Shown: positions 1 to 8,418, counted from the stretch's first letter. The stretch: DNA of 57,021 nucleotides from Candidatus Paralachnospira sangeri (GCA_904397815.1 CAJFOT010000110.1:1-57021), one strand, 5' to 3'. The notes: generated by a model from the sequence alone, not told the origin. A program made the numbers and translations.

Positions 1-86
1 GCCGGCGTGGCGGAACTGGCAGACGCACAGGACTTAAAATCCTGCGGACCTAATCGTCCGTACCGGTTCGATTCCGGTCGCCGGCA
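1..86 (+). tRNA. tRNA-Leu (anticodon TAA)
   Basis: Full cloverleaf. Acceptor strand GCCGGCG at 1-7 pairs with CGCCGGC at 79-85, with discriminator A86. The anticodon loop ACTTAAAAT gives anticodon TAA, which reads UUA/UUG leucine codons. A long variable arm and the TTCGATTCC T-loop agree with a class II leucine tRNA. The 3' CCA is not encoded. The window begins exactly at the first base, so any promoter lies outside it. Confidence 0.96.
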
Positions 87-91
87 TTTTT

Positions 92-135
92 AAAGAGCTT
101 CAGACACTGAGTTCAGTGGAGAAGCTCTTTTTATT
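92..135 (+). terminator. Intrinsic terminator after tRNA-Leu
   Basis: AAAGAGCTT pairs with AAGCTCTTT around an inner CACTGAG/CTCAGTG-like segment, and a T-rich run follows. It lies 6 bases after the tRNA, so it should end the tRNA-Leu transcript. Confidence 0.8.
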
Positions 136-202
136 TATTTCCATTAAAACAAAACTTCGTTTTGAAGAAAAGAAATATGATAAAATATAAAACTGGACAA
201 TA

Positions 203-232
203 TTGACATGGCGATATTCAGCAGGATATATT
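203..232 (+). promoter_or_regulatory. Sigma-A promoter for the small Xre-type gene
   Basis: A -35 TTGACA at 203-208 and a -10 TATATT at 227-232 are separated by 18 bases. The small regulator gene starts 56 bases further on. Confidence 0.6.
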
Positions 233-287
233 AATATTAAAATGACAAAAGTCGACAAAATATGAGCCAAGGAGTGGGATGTAGGAA

Positions 288-473
288 ATGATTACAGGAA
301 GAGATCTGAGAGAGGCAAGGCAGAGAAAGAATCTGACCCAGGAGGAAGTGGCCGATATGGCAAAGTATTCTGTGCGGCAGATCAGCCGCCTGGAAAATGA
401 TATTAATATCGTCCAGCTGCAAAGAAATGTAGAACTCTTGCTGTGTCTCGACCTGGTCAGGCTGAATGATTAG
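288..473 (+). CDS. Small Xre-family helix-turn-helix protein
   Basis: A 61-residue protein that is essentially one Cro/C1-type helix-turn-helix. The order LREARQRKNLTQEEVADMA then YSVRQISRLEND matches helices 1-4 of the Xre fold, with the recognition helix in SVRQISRLE. There is no effector or dimerisation domain, so it is either a minimal DNA-binding regulator or a shortened relative of a larger one. It is flanked by tRNA genes and has its own promoter about 60 bases upstream. An AGGA lies just before the start and a better AAGGAG is 13 bases away. The target is unknown; autoregulation is a guess. Confidence 0.7.
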   Translation: MITGRDLREARQRKNLTQEEVADMAKYSVRQISRLENDINIVQLQRNVELLLCLDLVRLND

Positions 474-492
474 AATATTTCCCCGAATAAAC

Positions 493-520
493 GCTGCCTG
501 TTTGCGGCATATTTTTATTG
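493..520 (+). terminator. Weak terminator after the Xre-type gene
   Basis: A short TGCC/GGCA hairpin is followed by a T-rich run (TATTTTTATT). It sits just before the promoter of the next tRNA pair. The stem is short, so the call is tentative. Confidence 0.4.
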
Positions 521-537
521 TAATAATTGGAAATAAG

Positions 538-566
538 TTGACATTGACGAAAAAATGGTGTAAAAT
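538..566 (+). promoter_or_regulatory. Sigma-A promoter for tRNA-Phe/tRNA-Gly
   Basis: Consensus -35 TTGACA at 538-543 and -10 TAAAAT at 561-566 with a 17-base spacer, about 45 bases upstream of tRNA-Phe. No gene other than the two tRNAs lies before the terminator at 773-797. Confidence 0.75.
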
Positions 567-611
567 CAACCATGTCGCTGAAAAGCCGTGGAGCACAGCG
601 CAGATATGGTA

Positions 612-686
<75 letters not shown>

Positions 687-694
687 TGTGACGC

Positions 695-765
695 GCGGGT
701 GTAGTTCAATGGTAGAACACTAGCCTTCCAAGCTAGATACGTGGGTTCGATTCCCATCACCCGCT
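695..765 (+). tRNA. tRNA-Gly (anticodon TCC)
   Basis: Acceptor GCGGGTG at 695-701 pairs with CACCCGC at 758-764. The anticodon stem TAGC/GCTA encloses CTTCCAA, giving anticodon TCC for GGA/GGG glycine codons. It is a short 71-base tRNA, as usual for glycine, and CCA is not encoded. Confidence 0.96.
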
Positions 766-772
766 TTTGGAG

Positions 773-798
773 GAGCTGCCCAGAGGGCAGCTTTTTTG
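773..798 (+). terminator. Intrinsic terminator after tRNA-Gly
   Basis: AGCTGCC pairs with GGCAGCT around CAGA, followed by TTTTTTG. It ends the tRNA-Phe/tRNA-Gly transcript 8 bases after the second tRNA. Confidence 0.85.
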
Positions 799-835
799 TT
801 TAACAGGAAACTTCTGCAACAGGGAGGTTTAAGTA

Positions 836-2002
836 ATGGAGTTTGCGAAGAGAATGGAGCATTTTGGAACTGGTATTTTTTCTGCTCTGGCTGAGAAGAA
901 GGCAAAACGCCTGAGACAGGGCAGAGATGTGATTGATTTCAGTGTGGGCGCGCCGAATATTCCGCCGGCACCCCATGTAATTGAGGCGCTGGCTGAGGCG
1001 GCGAAGGATGGTCATAATTATCTTTATGCCCTGCGGGATACCGATGAACTGCGGGAGGCTGCGGCGCAGTGGTATGAGAGAAGATATGGTGTGGTACTGG
1101 ATCCCTTTAAGGAGATTGTTTCTCTGCTGGGTTCTCAGGAGGGGCTGGCTCATCTGGCGATGACCATTGTGAATGAGGGAGATACAGTACTGGTGCCGGA
1201 TCCCTGTTATCCCATTTTTGCCGATGGCCCTGTCCTCGCAGGCGCGAAGCTCTATTATATGCCCCAGAGGAAAGAAAACGGCTATCTTATAAATTTTCAT
1301 GAGATTCCGGAGGATGTGGCCAGAAGAGCAAAGCTGATGGTGGTGTCCTATCCCAATAACCCCACTACTGCCATGGCGCCGGATTCTTTCTATGAGGAGC
1401 TGATCGCTTTCGCGAAGAAATATGACATTATTGTCCTTCATGACAATGCATACAGTGAGCTGGTGTTTGACGGCGCCAGCTGCGGCAGTTTTCTGCGCTT
1501 TCCCGGTGCGAAGGATGTGGGGGTGGAGTTTAATTCTCTGTCTAAAACCTACGGGCTGGCCGGCGCCAGAGTAGGCTTCTGCCTGGGCAATCCCCGGGTG
1601 GTGGGAATGCTGGATACTTTGAAGTCGAATATTGATTACGGCATTTTCCTTCCGGTGCAGAAGGCGGCTGTGGCAGCTATTACCGGCGACCAGAGCTGTG
1701 TGGAGACCACCCGGATGGCCTATCAGCGCAGAAGGGATATTTTGTGCGAAGGCCTGACTTCTATCGGCTGGAAGGTGGAGAAGTGCGCGGCCACCATGTT
1801 TGTATGGGCAGAGATTCCTGAGAAGTTCACATCGTCAGACCAGTTTGCCATGGAACTGCTGGAACGGGCCGGGGTGCTGGTGACGCCGGGCAGCGCTTTT
1901 GGTCCTTCCGGAGAAGGACACGTGCGGATGGCGCTGGTACAGGACGGCGATGTGATTGAAAAGGCTGTCCGGGCGATCCGTGACAGCGGCATTTTAGACT
2001 GA
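836..2002 (+). CDS. Class I/II PLP-dependent aminotransferase, LL-diaminopimelate aminotransferase-like
   Basis: A 388-residue fold-type I aminotransferase. The PLP lysine is K237 in SLSKTYGLAGARVG. YPNNPTT marks the cofactor-contacting Asn loop and GHVRMAL carries the substrate-carboxylate arginine. An N-terminal segment of the type SVGAPNIPPAPHVIEAL resembles the GxPDxxPP region of the DapL/AspC-like group. A GGGAGG ribosome binding site lies 11 bases before the ATG. The next gene starts 11 bases downstream, so the two are probably co-transcribed. Substrate cannot be fixed from sequence: a DapL role in lysine and peptidoglycan precursor synthesis is possible, as is a general amino acid transaminase. 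Confidence 0.88.
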   Translation: MEFAKRMEHFGTGIFSALAEKKAKRLRQGRDVIDFSVGAPNIPPAPHVIEALAEAAKDGHNYLYALRDTDELREAAAQWYERRYGVVLDPFKEIVSLLGSQEGLAHLAMTIVNEGDTVLVPDPCYPIFADGPVLAGAKLYYMPQRKENGYLINFHEIPEDVARRAKLMVVSYPNNPTTAMAPDSFYEELIAFAKKYDIIVLHDNAYSELVFDGASCGSFLRFPGAKDVGVEFNSLSKTYGLAGARVGFCLGNPRVVGMLDTLKSNIDYGIFLPVQKAAVAAITGDQSCVETTRMAYQRRRDILCEGLTSIGWKVEKCAATMFVWAEIPEKFTSSDQFAMELLERAGVLVTPGSAFGPSGEGHVRMALVQDGDVIEKAVRAIRDSGILD

Positions 2003-2013
2003 GAGGGACAGCA

Positions 2014-3780
2014 ATGAAATTTCTCCTTGCCGCGGTAAACGCGAAGTATATTCACTCGAATCTGGCTGTGTACAGCCTGAAGGCCTATGCGGAGAAATAT
2101 GGAAGCGGCCGGGAGGCGGGATGTGCCATCGGGATCGGGGAATATACCATTAATCAGAGCCCTGATGAGATTCTTCGGGAGCTGTATATGGCCAGGCCGG
2201 ATGTGGTGGGGTTTTCCTGCTATATCTGGAATATCGATTGTGTCCGGCAGCTGACAGCCCTGATAGGACAGGTGATGCCGGAGGTGCCGGTATGGCTGGG
2301 CGGCCCGGAGGTATCCTGGGAGGCGGAAGAGCAGCTGGCATCCATGCCGGAGATTGCGGGCATCATGATAGGGGAAGGAGAGGAGACGTTTCTGGAGCTG
2401 ACGGAGCATTATCTGGGGACGGGAAAAGAACTGTCCCGGATCAGAGGACTGGTATACCGGGAAGGGGGGCGGATCCTGCGTACAGGCAGCCGCCCAGCTC
2501 TGGAGCTGAGCCGGCTCCCTTTTCCCTATGAGGATCTTGCTGCTTTTGACCGGAGGCTGCTCTATTATGAGAGCAGCAGGGGATGCCCTTTTTCATGCAG
2601 CTACTGCCTTTCATCAGTGGATAAAAAGCTGCGCTTCCGGGATCTGGAACTGGTATACCGGGAATTGGGGCTGTTTCTTGACAGAGGGGTCAGGCAGGTA
2701 AAATTCATCGACCGAACCTTTAACTGCAAAAAAAGCCATGCCATGGCCATATGGAACTATCTGGCCAGCCATGATAACGGCATCACCAATTTCCATTTTG
2801 AAATCAGTGCTGATCTGCTGGACGATGAAATGACAGCAGTGCTGTCCCGGATGCGTCCGGGGCTGGTTCAGCTGGAAATCGGCATCCAGTCCACCTGCCC
2901 TCAGACGATAGAGGCCATTCACAGGCGGACGGATTTGGAACAGGCGGGGCGGATGATCCGGCAGGTCCATGCCTTCCGGAATATTCATCAGCATCTGGAT
3001 CTGATTGCCGGCCTGCCTATGGAGGATTATGAACGGTTCGGACAGTCGTTTGACGATGTATATCGTCTTCATCCCGACCAGCTGCAGCTGGGCTTCCTGA
3101 AAGTGCTGAAAGGAACGGTTATGAAGGAGGAGGCAGAACAGTACGGACTGCTTTATCACCGCCGGCCGCCTTACGAGGTTCTGGCTACCCGCTGGCTGCC
3201 TTATGAGAAGCTGCTGCGGCTGAAACGGGTGGAGCAGCTGGTGGAAACCTATTATAACAGCGGCCAGTTTACCATGACCCTGCAGGCACTGGAGCATCGC
3301 TATGACTCCCCCTTCCATATGTATGAAGAGATGGGAGATTTTTTTGATGAAAAGGGGTTTTTTGCTGTCAGTCCTTCCAGAGAGGAACGGTATCAGCGGC
3401 TGGAGGCTTTTCTTTCTGTCCGCTTTCCTTCCTTTCAGGAGGCTGACCGGCAGCTGCTGACATGGGACTGTTACCTGCGGGAAAACGCGAAAAAACGGCC
3501 TGCCTTTGCCCTGGATCAGCAGTTCTGGAGCAAGGCGGTCTCAGACTTTTTTGCCGAAGAAAACCGGCAGAACCGGTATTTTCCCCATTACGCCGGCCTG
3601 TCCTACCGGCAGCTGCTGCGGCAGGTCCATATGGAAGTTTTTACCTTTGATATTCCGACTCTGGCTGCGGAAGGTATATTGCAAAAGCAGACTTTGTATG
3701 TATGTTTTGATTACGGCAAACGGGGAAAGCTGGATTACAACAGTCAGACCCGTATTCTGCCTGCGGATCTGTTTTCATAA
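2014..3780 (+). CDS. B12-binding domain radical SAM protein (DUF4080-type C-terminus)
   Basis: A 588-residue enzyme. The first ~170 residues form a cobalamin-binding Rossmann-like domain (DVVGFSCYIWN, VWLGGPEVSWE, IMIGEGEETF). The radical SAM core carries the 4Fe-4S ligands C191-x3-C195-x2-C198 in SSRGCPFSCSYCLSS. Later blocks such as FEISADLL, QLEIGIQS and DLIAGLPMED are typical TIM-barrel strands. The C-terminal ~200 residues match what is usually called DUF4080. Members are thought to perform B12-dependent radical chemistry such as methylations; the substrate is unknown. The gene follows the aminotransferase by 11 bases with a GAGAGGGA ribosome binding site. Confidence 0.85.
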   Translation: MKFLLAAVNAKYIHSNLAVYSLKAYAEKYGSGREAGCAIGIGEYTINQSPDEILRELYMARPDVVGFSCYIWNIDCVRQLTALIGQVMPEVPVWLGGPEVSWEAEEQLASMPEIAGIMIGEGEETFLELTEHYLGTGKELSRIRGLVYREGGRILRTGSRPALELSRLPFPYEDLAAFDRRLLYYESSRGCPFSCSYCLSSVDKKLRFRDLELVYRELGLFLDRGVRQVKFIDRTFNCKKSHAMAIWNYLASHDNGITNFHFEISADLLDDEMTAVLSRMRPGLVQLEIGIQSTCPQTIEAIHRRTDLEQAGRMIRQVHAFRNIHQHLDLIAGLPMEDYERFGQSFDDVYRLHPDQLQLGFLKVLKGTVMKEEAEQYGLLYHRRPPYEVLATRWLPYEKLLRLKRVEQLVETYYNSGQFTMTLQALEHRYDSPFHMYEEMGDFFDEKGFFAVSPSREERYQRLEAFLSVRFPSFQEADRQLLTWDCYLRENAKKRPAFALDQQFWSKAVSDFFAEENRQNRYFPHYAGLSYRQLLRQVHMEVFTFDIPTLAAEGILQKQTLYVCFDYGKRGKLDYNSQTRILPADLFS

Positions 3781-3785
3781 AAAAC

Positions 3786-3814
3786 TTGCCTTCTTTCCAG
3801 AAATGGCCTACAAT
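3786..3814 (+). promoter_or_regulatory. Sigma-A promoter for the 32-residue membrane peptide
   Basis: -35 TTGCCT at 3786-3791 and -10 TACAAT at 3809-3814 with a 17-base spacer. The next start codon is 26 bases downstream, leaving room for a short leader and a GAAAGGG ribosome binding site. Confidence 0.6.
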
Positions 3815-3839
3815 AGAATGCACAGAAAGGGTTGATACT

Positions 3840-3938
3840 ATGTATAGAAAGAAAACACAGAGAATTATCATATCAGTGGTAGCGGTTCTTCTGATTGCCG
3901 CAATGGTTGTGCCTACTGTTCTGAGTCTGTTTATGTGA
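3840..3938 (+). CDS. Small single-pass membrane peptide, 32 residues
   Basis: An ATG open frame of 32 codons plus TGA. It has a basic N-terminus (MYRKKTQR) followed by one hydrophobic helix of about 20 residues (IIISVVAVLLIAAMVVPTV) and a very short tail. The predicted topology is N-in and single-pass, like an uncleaved signal anchor. A GAAAGGG ribosome binding site lies 9 bases upstream, and its own promoter is at 3786-3814. I do not recognise a characterised family; similar tiny anchors occur next to wall genes in Clostridia. The following VanW gene starts about 100 bases downstream and may share the transcript. Confidence 0.6.
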   Translation: MYRKKTQRIIISVVAVLLIAAMVVPTVLSLFM

Positions 3939-4038
3939 TAGATAAGACGCCAGCAAGCGAGTCTTGAAACAGGCAGAAGCCCCGGAGCCGGCCGCAACCG
4001 CGCTGATATGACCGGTATAAGGGTTTGACAGGAGGAAT

Positions 4039-5526
4039 ATGATGAAACTGGGGAAAGCAGTCAGCGCGGCAGCGGCGGCGGCATTTCTCTGCCTGGCGCA
4101 GCCAAAGCAGGCATATGCCCAGGAGGAAAGCACAACCGCCCAAGGAGTATATGTTGGAAATGTGGATTTAAGCGGCATGACCCTGGAGGAAGGGAAAGCC
4201 GCGGTAAATGATTATGTAGAGCGTCTGAAGGAAAAGACGCTGACGCTGGTTACGGACGGAAAAGAAGATCAGGTTTCCATGGGACAGCTGGGCCTTTACT
4301 GGGCGAACCCTGATATTGCGGCCGAAGCGGCCGAGTACGGCAGGCGGGGAAATGTTCTGGTGCGCTACAAGGCGCTGGAGAAGCTGAAATATCAGCGGCA
4401 GATTTATCCTCTGGAACTGGCCTTTGATGAGGCGCAGATCCGTTCCTGGGCAGAGAAAATCCTGTCAGCTTATCAGACGGAGCCGGTGGAGCCGGCGCTG
4501 ACGCGGGAGAACGGCATTTTTACTGTCACGGGAGGCACCAACGGTGTCAAGGCCGATGTGACTGCTACTCTAGAGAGAATCGGAGAAACGCTGGCCTCCT
4601 GGAACCGGGAAAACGTGCGGTTGGAGACGGCGGCGCAGATCACACCGCCCGTCCGGGATCCGGAAACGCTCAGAGCAGTTCAGGATCTGCTGGGGTCTTA
4701 TACCACCGATTATAATACGGCAAATACGGGCCGTTCTCAGAGTCTGGAACTGAGCGCCAGGCGGCTTGACGGTACTGTTGTGTATCCTGGTGAAACCATT
4801 TCGGTTTCAACCCTGATGGGGCCCCGCACCATAGAGGGCGGATACGGCGTGGCAGACGCCTATATCGGAACTGAGGTCACAGACAGCGTGGGAGCAGGAA
4901 TCTGTCAGACTGCCAGTACGTTGTATGCGGCGGCGCTGTACGCGGAACTGACGGTGACAGAGAGGTATAATCATTCCATGACAGTAAATTACATGCCGGC
5001 GGCGCTGGATGCTACCATCTATGCGGGAGATTCCTACACAGAGCCGCTGAAGGACCTGAAACTGCGAAATGATTACAGCTATCCGGTGTATATCGAAGCC
5101 TCAGCAGGAGATGGACGCCTGACCTTTTCCATATACGGGAAGGAGGAACGGGCGTCCGGCCGTTCGGTCTCTTATGTCTCCAGTGTGCTGAGCGAAACAT
5201 GGCCTACAGAGATTACCTGGATTGATGACGGAACGATGCCGCTGGGCTATCAGGAGAAAACCCAGGGTGCCTATCCGGGGGTCACGGCTACACTGACGAA
5301 AGTCGTCACGGTGGACGGGGTACAGACAGAGCAAACCCTTCTTCATACGGATCAATATAAAATGGTAAATGAAAAATGGACCCGGGGAACCAATGCCGCT
5401 CTGGGTTTCGATGAGGCGGGAAATGTGGTTCCGGTGCATCCGACAGCTGTTCTGCCGGAGAATGGCGTATGGACGTCCGGGTTGGAGCTGATCCTGCCGG
5501 AGAAACCGGTTTTTCCGGGTATATGA
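4039..5526 (+). CDS. Secreted VanW-family protein with peptidoglycan-binding-like domain
   Basis: A 495-residue exported protein. Residues 1-28 form a signal peptide (MMKLGKAV, an Ala-rich core, QAYAQ). Residues ~60-180 look like the PG_binding_4 domain common in L,D-transpeptidases and VanW proteins. Residues ~215-350 form the VanW domain with STLMGPRTIEGGYG, GAGICQTASTLYAAAL and ITERYNHS-like blocks (here VTERYNHSM). VanW occurs in some vancomycin-resistance clusters, but its biochemical role is not established and no vanHAX genes are present here. The start at 4039 follows a GGAGG site by 3 bases; the adjacent ATG at 4042 is equally likely. Confidence 0.88.
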   Translation: MMKLGKAVSAAAAAAFLCLAQPKQAYAQEESTTAQGVYVGNVDLSGMTLEEGKAAVNDYVERLKEKTLTLVTDGKEDQVSMGQLGLYWANPDIAAEAAEYGRRGNVLVRYKALEKLKYQRQIYPLELAFDEAQIRSWAEKILSAYQTEPVEPALTRENGIFTVTGGTNGVKADVTATLERIGETLASWNRENVRLETAAQITPPVRDPETLRAVQDLLGSYTTDYNTANTGRSQSLELSARRLDGTVVYPGETISVSTLMGPRTIEGGYGVADAYIGTEVTDSVGAGICQTASTLYAAALYAELTVTERYNHSMTVNYMPAALDATIYAGDSYTEPLKDLKLRNDYSYPVYIEASAGDGRLTFSIYGKEERASGRSVSYVSSVLSETWPTEITWIDDGTMPLGYQEKTQGAYPGVTATLTKVVTVDGVQTEQTLLHTDQYKMVNEKWTRGTNAALGFDEAGNVVPVHPTAVLPENGVWTSGLELILPEKPVFPGI

Positions 5527-5538
5527 CAGGAAGAGAAG

Positions 5539-5566
5539 CAGCCGGGAATCGGGAATCCCCGGCTCT
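5539..5566 (+). terminator. GC-rich hairpin after the VanW gene
   Basis: AGCCGGG pairs with CCCCGGCT shortly after the VanW stop codon. Only a weak T run follows (GAATTTT), so it may be a 3' stabiliser rather than a strong terminator. Confidence 0.4.
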
Positions 5567-5608
5567 GCGGGAATTTTGGGGAACCGGCAGACATGGGAGA
5601 GTGAAAAC

Positions 5609-6244
5609 ATGAGTCATCCGGAGTGTGAATATTTACAGCAGATATACAGCGAACCCGGTTTTGAGGCGCTGCGGGCATATCGGGGTGTCCGCGTATTTTC
5701 TGCGCCCGGTCCGGGAATGGATCTGGTGATGGCCGGTTATATCGGCCTGGCTGGAACGGTCTGGATGGCCCGCCATAAGGAAAAGGAATTACTGAGGACG
5801 CTGCCCTGGGATTATGTGGATTCCGGCAGGGCCCTCTTAGAATATATTGCGAAGGTGCCGGAGGCTGCAGTCGCCGGTCAGCATGGCGCGGCGGCCATGC
5901 ATTTTGTGACGGAAGGGGGCATCTTCGGCGGTTTGTGGGAGCTGGCCCAGGCCATGGGGACAGGACTCTGTACCAGGCTGGAGGATATTCCGGTCAGACA
6001 GCAGACCATCGAATTCTGCGAGGTTTTTGATTTGAATCCCTATCAGCTGCTGGCTGGAGGCTGTGCGGTTCTGGCTGTGGAAAGGAGCGGCGCTGTTATG
6101 GAAGCGCTGCGGCAGAAGGGGATTCCCTGCGCTCTGATCGGCAGAACTACGGCGGATCATGACAGAGTGGTTCTTCACGACGATATCCGCAGGTATCTGA
6201 CCAGGCCCCAGAGAGATGAGATATATAAATTGTTGGAAGTCTGA
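5609..6244 (+). CDS. AIR synthase-related protein, C-terminal domain only
   Basis: A 211-residue protein resembling the C-terminal domain of the PurM/HypE/ThiL/SelD fold (AIRS_C). The key blocks are HFVTEGGIFGGLWELAQAM, a region like RQQTIEFCEVFDLNPYQLL, and GGCAVLAVE. The N-terminal ATP-binding domain with its conserved acidic residues is absent, so ATP-dependent chemistry of the full-length type is unlikely unless it pairs with a partner. I chose the ATG at 5609, which has a GGGAGAG site 6 bases upstream; an upstream TTG at 5576 has none. It directly precedes an Lrp regulator and an aminotransferase. The role is unknown. Confidence 0.75.
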   Translation: MSHPECEYLQQIYSEPGFEALRAYRGVRVFSAPGPGMDLVMAGYIGLAGTVWMARHKEKELLRTLPWDYVDSGRALLEYIAKVPEAAVAGQHGAAAMHFVTEGGIFGGLWELAQAMGTGLCTRLEDIPVRQQTIEFCEVFDLNPYQLLAGGCAVLAVERSGAVMEALRQKGIPCALIGRTTADHDRVVLHDDIRRYLTRPQRDEIYKLLEV

Positions 6245-6262
6245 GTGACGGGATGGAGGATT

Positions 6263-6754
6263 ATGGAAATGAGAGAAAAAATTTTAGCTGTAATTGAAAA
6301 AAACAGCCGGATTGATTTAAAGGAACTGGCGATTCTGCTGGGTGAGGAAGAGGTGGATGTAGCCAATGCTATCGCGGAAATGGAGAAAGAAAATATTATC
6401 TGCGGTTATCATACTCTGATTAATTGGGACAATACCTCAGAGGAAAAGGTTTCCGCTCTGATCGAGGTGCGGGTGACGCCTCAGCGGGGCATGGGTTTTG
6501 ATCATATCGCCGAGCGGATCTATCAGTATCCCGAAGTGCATGCGGTTTATCTGATGTCAGGCGCTTATGACTTTACCGTGATTCTGGAAGGAAAATCCAT
6601 GCGTGATGTGGCCCAGTTTGTGTCTGAGAAGCTGTCCACTCTGGATTCTGTTCTGAGCACAGCCACCCATTTTGTGCTGAAAAAATATAAAGATCATGGA
6701 ACCATACTGACGAAAAAGACCAACAGTGACGAAAGGATGCTGATTACACCGTGA
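6263..6754 (+). CDS. Lrp/AsnC-family transcriptional regulator
   Basis: A 163-residue regulator. An N-terminal winged helix (residues ~1-50, with DLKELAILLGEEEVDVANAIAEMEKENII) is followed by a RAM/AsnC ligand-binding domain containing IEVRVTPQRGMGFD and YLMSGAYDFTVILEG. The family binds DNA as dimers or octamers and senses amino acids. The start is the ATG at 6263 behind GGAGG at 6255-6259; an upstream GTG at 6245 lacks a site. Its stop overlaps the GTG of the aminotransferase by 4 bases, which strongly suggests it controls that gene in response to an amino acid. Confidence 0.9.
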   Translation: MEMREKILAVIEKNSRIDLKELAILLGEEEVDVANAIAEMEKENIICGYHTLINWDNTSEEKVSALIEVRVTPQRGMGFDHIAERIYQYPEVHAVYLMSGAYDFTVILEGKSMRDVAQFVSEKLSTLDSVLSTATHFVLKKYKDHGTILTKKTNSDERMLITP

Positions 6755-7911
6755 GAAATTTTATATCAGAAAAATGTAAGAATATCAAACCTTCCGGCAT
6801 CCGTAAGTTTTTCGACGTGGTCAATGATATGCCTGATGCCATCTCCCTGGGAGTGGGCGAGCCGGACTTTGATACACCCTGGTTTATTCGGGATGAAGGC
6901 ATATACTCCCTGGAAAAGGGCCGGACTTTTTACACCTCCAATGCGGGCCTGAAGGAATTGCGGGAAGAAATTGCCAACTATCTGGAACGCCGCTGTGGCC
7001 TGCGTTATGATCCGATGAAACAGGTACTGGTAACAGTGGGCGGCAGTGAGGGTATTGACATCGCCCTGAGAGCGATGCTGAATCCGGGGGATGAGGTGCT
7101 GATCCCCGAGCCCTGCTATGTGTCCTATCTGCCCTGCACCCAACTGGCGGATGGTGTGGCAGTACCTCTGCGGCTGCTGGAGGAGCATGAGTTCCGTCTG
7201 ACCGCGGAGCAGCTGGAGGCGGCGATAACGCCCAGAACGAAGATCCTGGTGATGCCTTTTCCCAACAATCCCACCGGTGCCATTATGTCCAGAAAAGATC
7301 TGGAGCCTGTGGCAGAGGTGGTGAAGGCCCACGATCTGTTTGTGATTTCAGATGAAATTTATTCTGAGCTTACATATGATGAGCCTCATGTGTCCATTGC
7401 TTCTCTGCCGGGAATGCAGGAACGGACATTGGTAATCAACGGCTTCTCCAAGGCATATGCCATGACTGGCTGGCGTTTGGGCTATGCCGCCGGGCCTGAG
7501 GATCTGATCTCGGAAATGACGAAGATTCATCAGTTTGCCATTATGTGTGCCCCCACGACGAGCCAGTATGCAGCGGTGCAGGCTATGCGCAGCGGCGATG
7601 AAGAGGTGGCGAAGATGCGGGAATCTTATAATCAGAGACGCCGGTTTGTGGTGCATACCCTTCGGGAGATGGGGATGGACTGCTTTGAGCCCCTGGGCGC
7701 TTTCTATGTATTTCCCAGCATCAAACGCTATGGAATGAGCTCAGAGGAATTCGCCAGCCGTCTGCTTCAGGAAGAAAAAGTGGCAGTGGTGCCGGGCACA
7801 GCTTTCGGCGACAGCGGAGAAGGCTTTATCCGGATCTCCTATGCATATTCTTTAAAGAATCTGAAAGAAGCCCTGGGGCGGGTACAGAATTTTGTGGAGA
7901 GACTGGGGTAA
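6751..7911 (+). CDS. Class I PLP-dependent aminotransferase (PatA/AspC-like)
   Basis: A 386-residue aminotransferase. The PLP lysine is K234 in GFSKAYAMTGWRLGY. Other family motifs are GVGEPDFDTP at the N-terminus, FPNNPTGA for the Asn loop, and a C-terminal GFIRISYA arginine. This pattern fits the PatA/AspC-type aromatic, aspartate or acetyl-diaminopimelate aminotransferases; the substrate is not determined. The start codon is GTG, overlapping the Lrp stop by 4 bases (GTGA). TrmL follows after 6 bases, so lrp, this gene and trmL form one transcript. Confidence 0.92.
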   Translation: MRNFISEKCKNIKPSGIRKFFDVVNDMPDAISLGVGEPDFDTPWFIRDEGIYSLEKGRTFYTSNAGLKELREEIANYLERRCGLRYDPMKQVLVTVGGSEGIDIALRAMLNPGDEVLIPEPCYVSYLPCTQLADGVAVPLRLLEEHEFRLTAEQLEAAITPRTKILVMPFPNNPTGAIMSRKDLEPVAEVVKAHDLFVISDEIYSELTYDEPHVSIASLPGMQERTLVINGFSKAYAMTGWRLGYAAGPEDLISEMTKIHQFAIMCAPTTSQYAAVQAMRSGDEEVAKMRESYNQRRRFVVHTLREMGMDCFEPLGAFYVFPSIKRYGMSSEEFASRLLQEEKVAVVPGTAFGDSGEGFIRISYAYSLKNLKEALGRVQNFVERLG

Positions 7912-7917
7912 CGGGTG

Positions 7918-8412
7918 ATGATCAATATTGTACTGCATGAGCCGGAGATTCCGGCGAATACCGGCAATATCGGCCGGACCTGTGTGGCTGCGGGTGCCCG
8001 TCTGCACCTGATCAGGCCTCTGGGATTTCAGATCAATGAAAAGGCAGTGCGCCGGGCCGGGCTGGACTACTGGAATCAGCTGGACGTGACAGTGTATGAT
8101 GATTATCAGGACTTTCTGAACCGGAATCCCGGCGCCGTGATCTATATGGCTACCACCAAGGCAAAAAAAATCTACACAGAGGTATCCTATGAACCGGACT
8201 GTTATATCATGTTCGGAAAAGAAAGCGCCGGGATACCGGAGGAAATTCTGGTGGAAAATCAGGAGCGTTCGGTGCGGATTCCCATGAATCCGGAGATCCG
8301 TTCCCTGAATCTCTCCAACTCGGCTGCGATTATTCTCTATGAAGCCCTGCGTCAGAATCATTTCAGCCATATGCAGCTGGAGGGAGACCTCCACAGGCTG
8401 CACTGGAAATAG
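7918..8412 (+). CDS. trmL: tRNA (cytidine/uridine-34-2'-O)-methyltransferase TrmL
   Basis: A SPOUT-class methyltransferase of about 164 residues, the normal TrmL length. It uses SAM to 2'-O-methylate the wobble base of certain leucine tRNAs. Visible motifs are EPEIPANTGNIGRTC (motif 1), MFGKESAGIPEEIL (motif 2) and MNPEIRSLNLSNSAAIILYE (motif 3, the trefoil knot). The ATG at 7918 follows GGGGTAACGGG; a GTG one codon earlier is an alternative. It is the last gene of the run and meets the sensor kinase gene tail to tail. Confidence 0.95.
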   Translation: MINIVLHEPEIPANTGNIGRTCVAAGARLHLIRPLGFQINEKAVRRAGLDYWNQLDVTVYDDYQDFLNRNPGAVIYMATTKAKKIYTEVSYEPDCYIMFGKESAGIPEEILVENQERSVRIPMNPEIRSLNLSNSAAIILYEALRQNHFSHMQLEGDLHRLHWK

Positions 8413-8418
8413 ACGAAA

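Noticed and set aside
4039-5526. VanW gene as evidence of a vancomycin-resistance cluster
   Set aside because: No vanH, vanA/B ligase, vanX or vanRS-type gene is adjacent; VanW-domain proteins are common in Clostridia without resistance.
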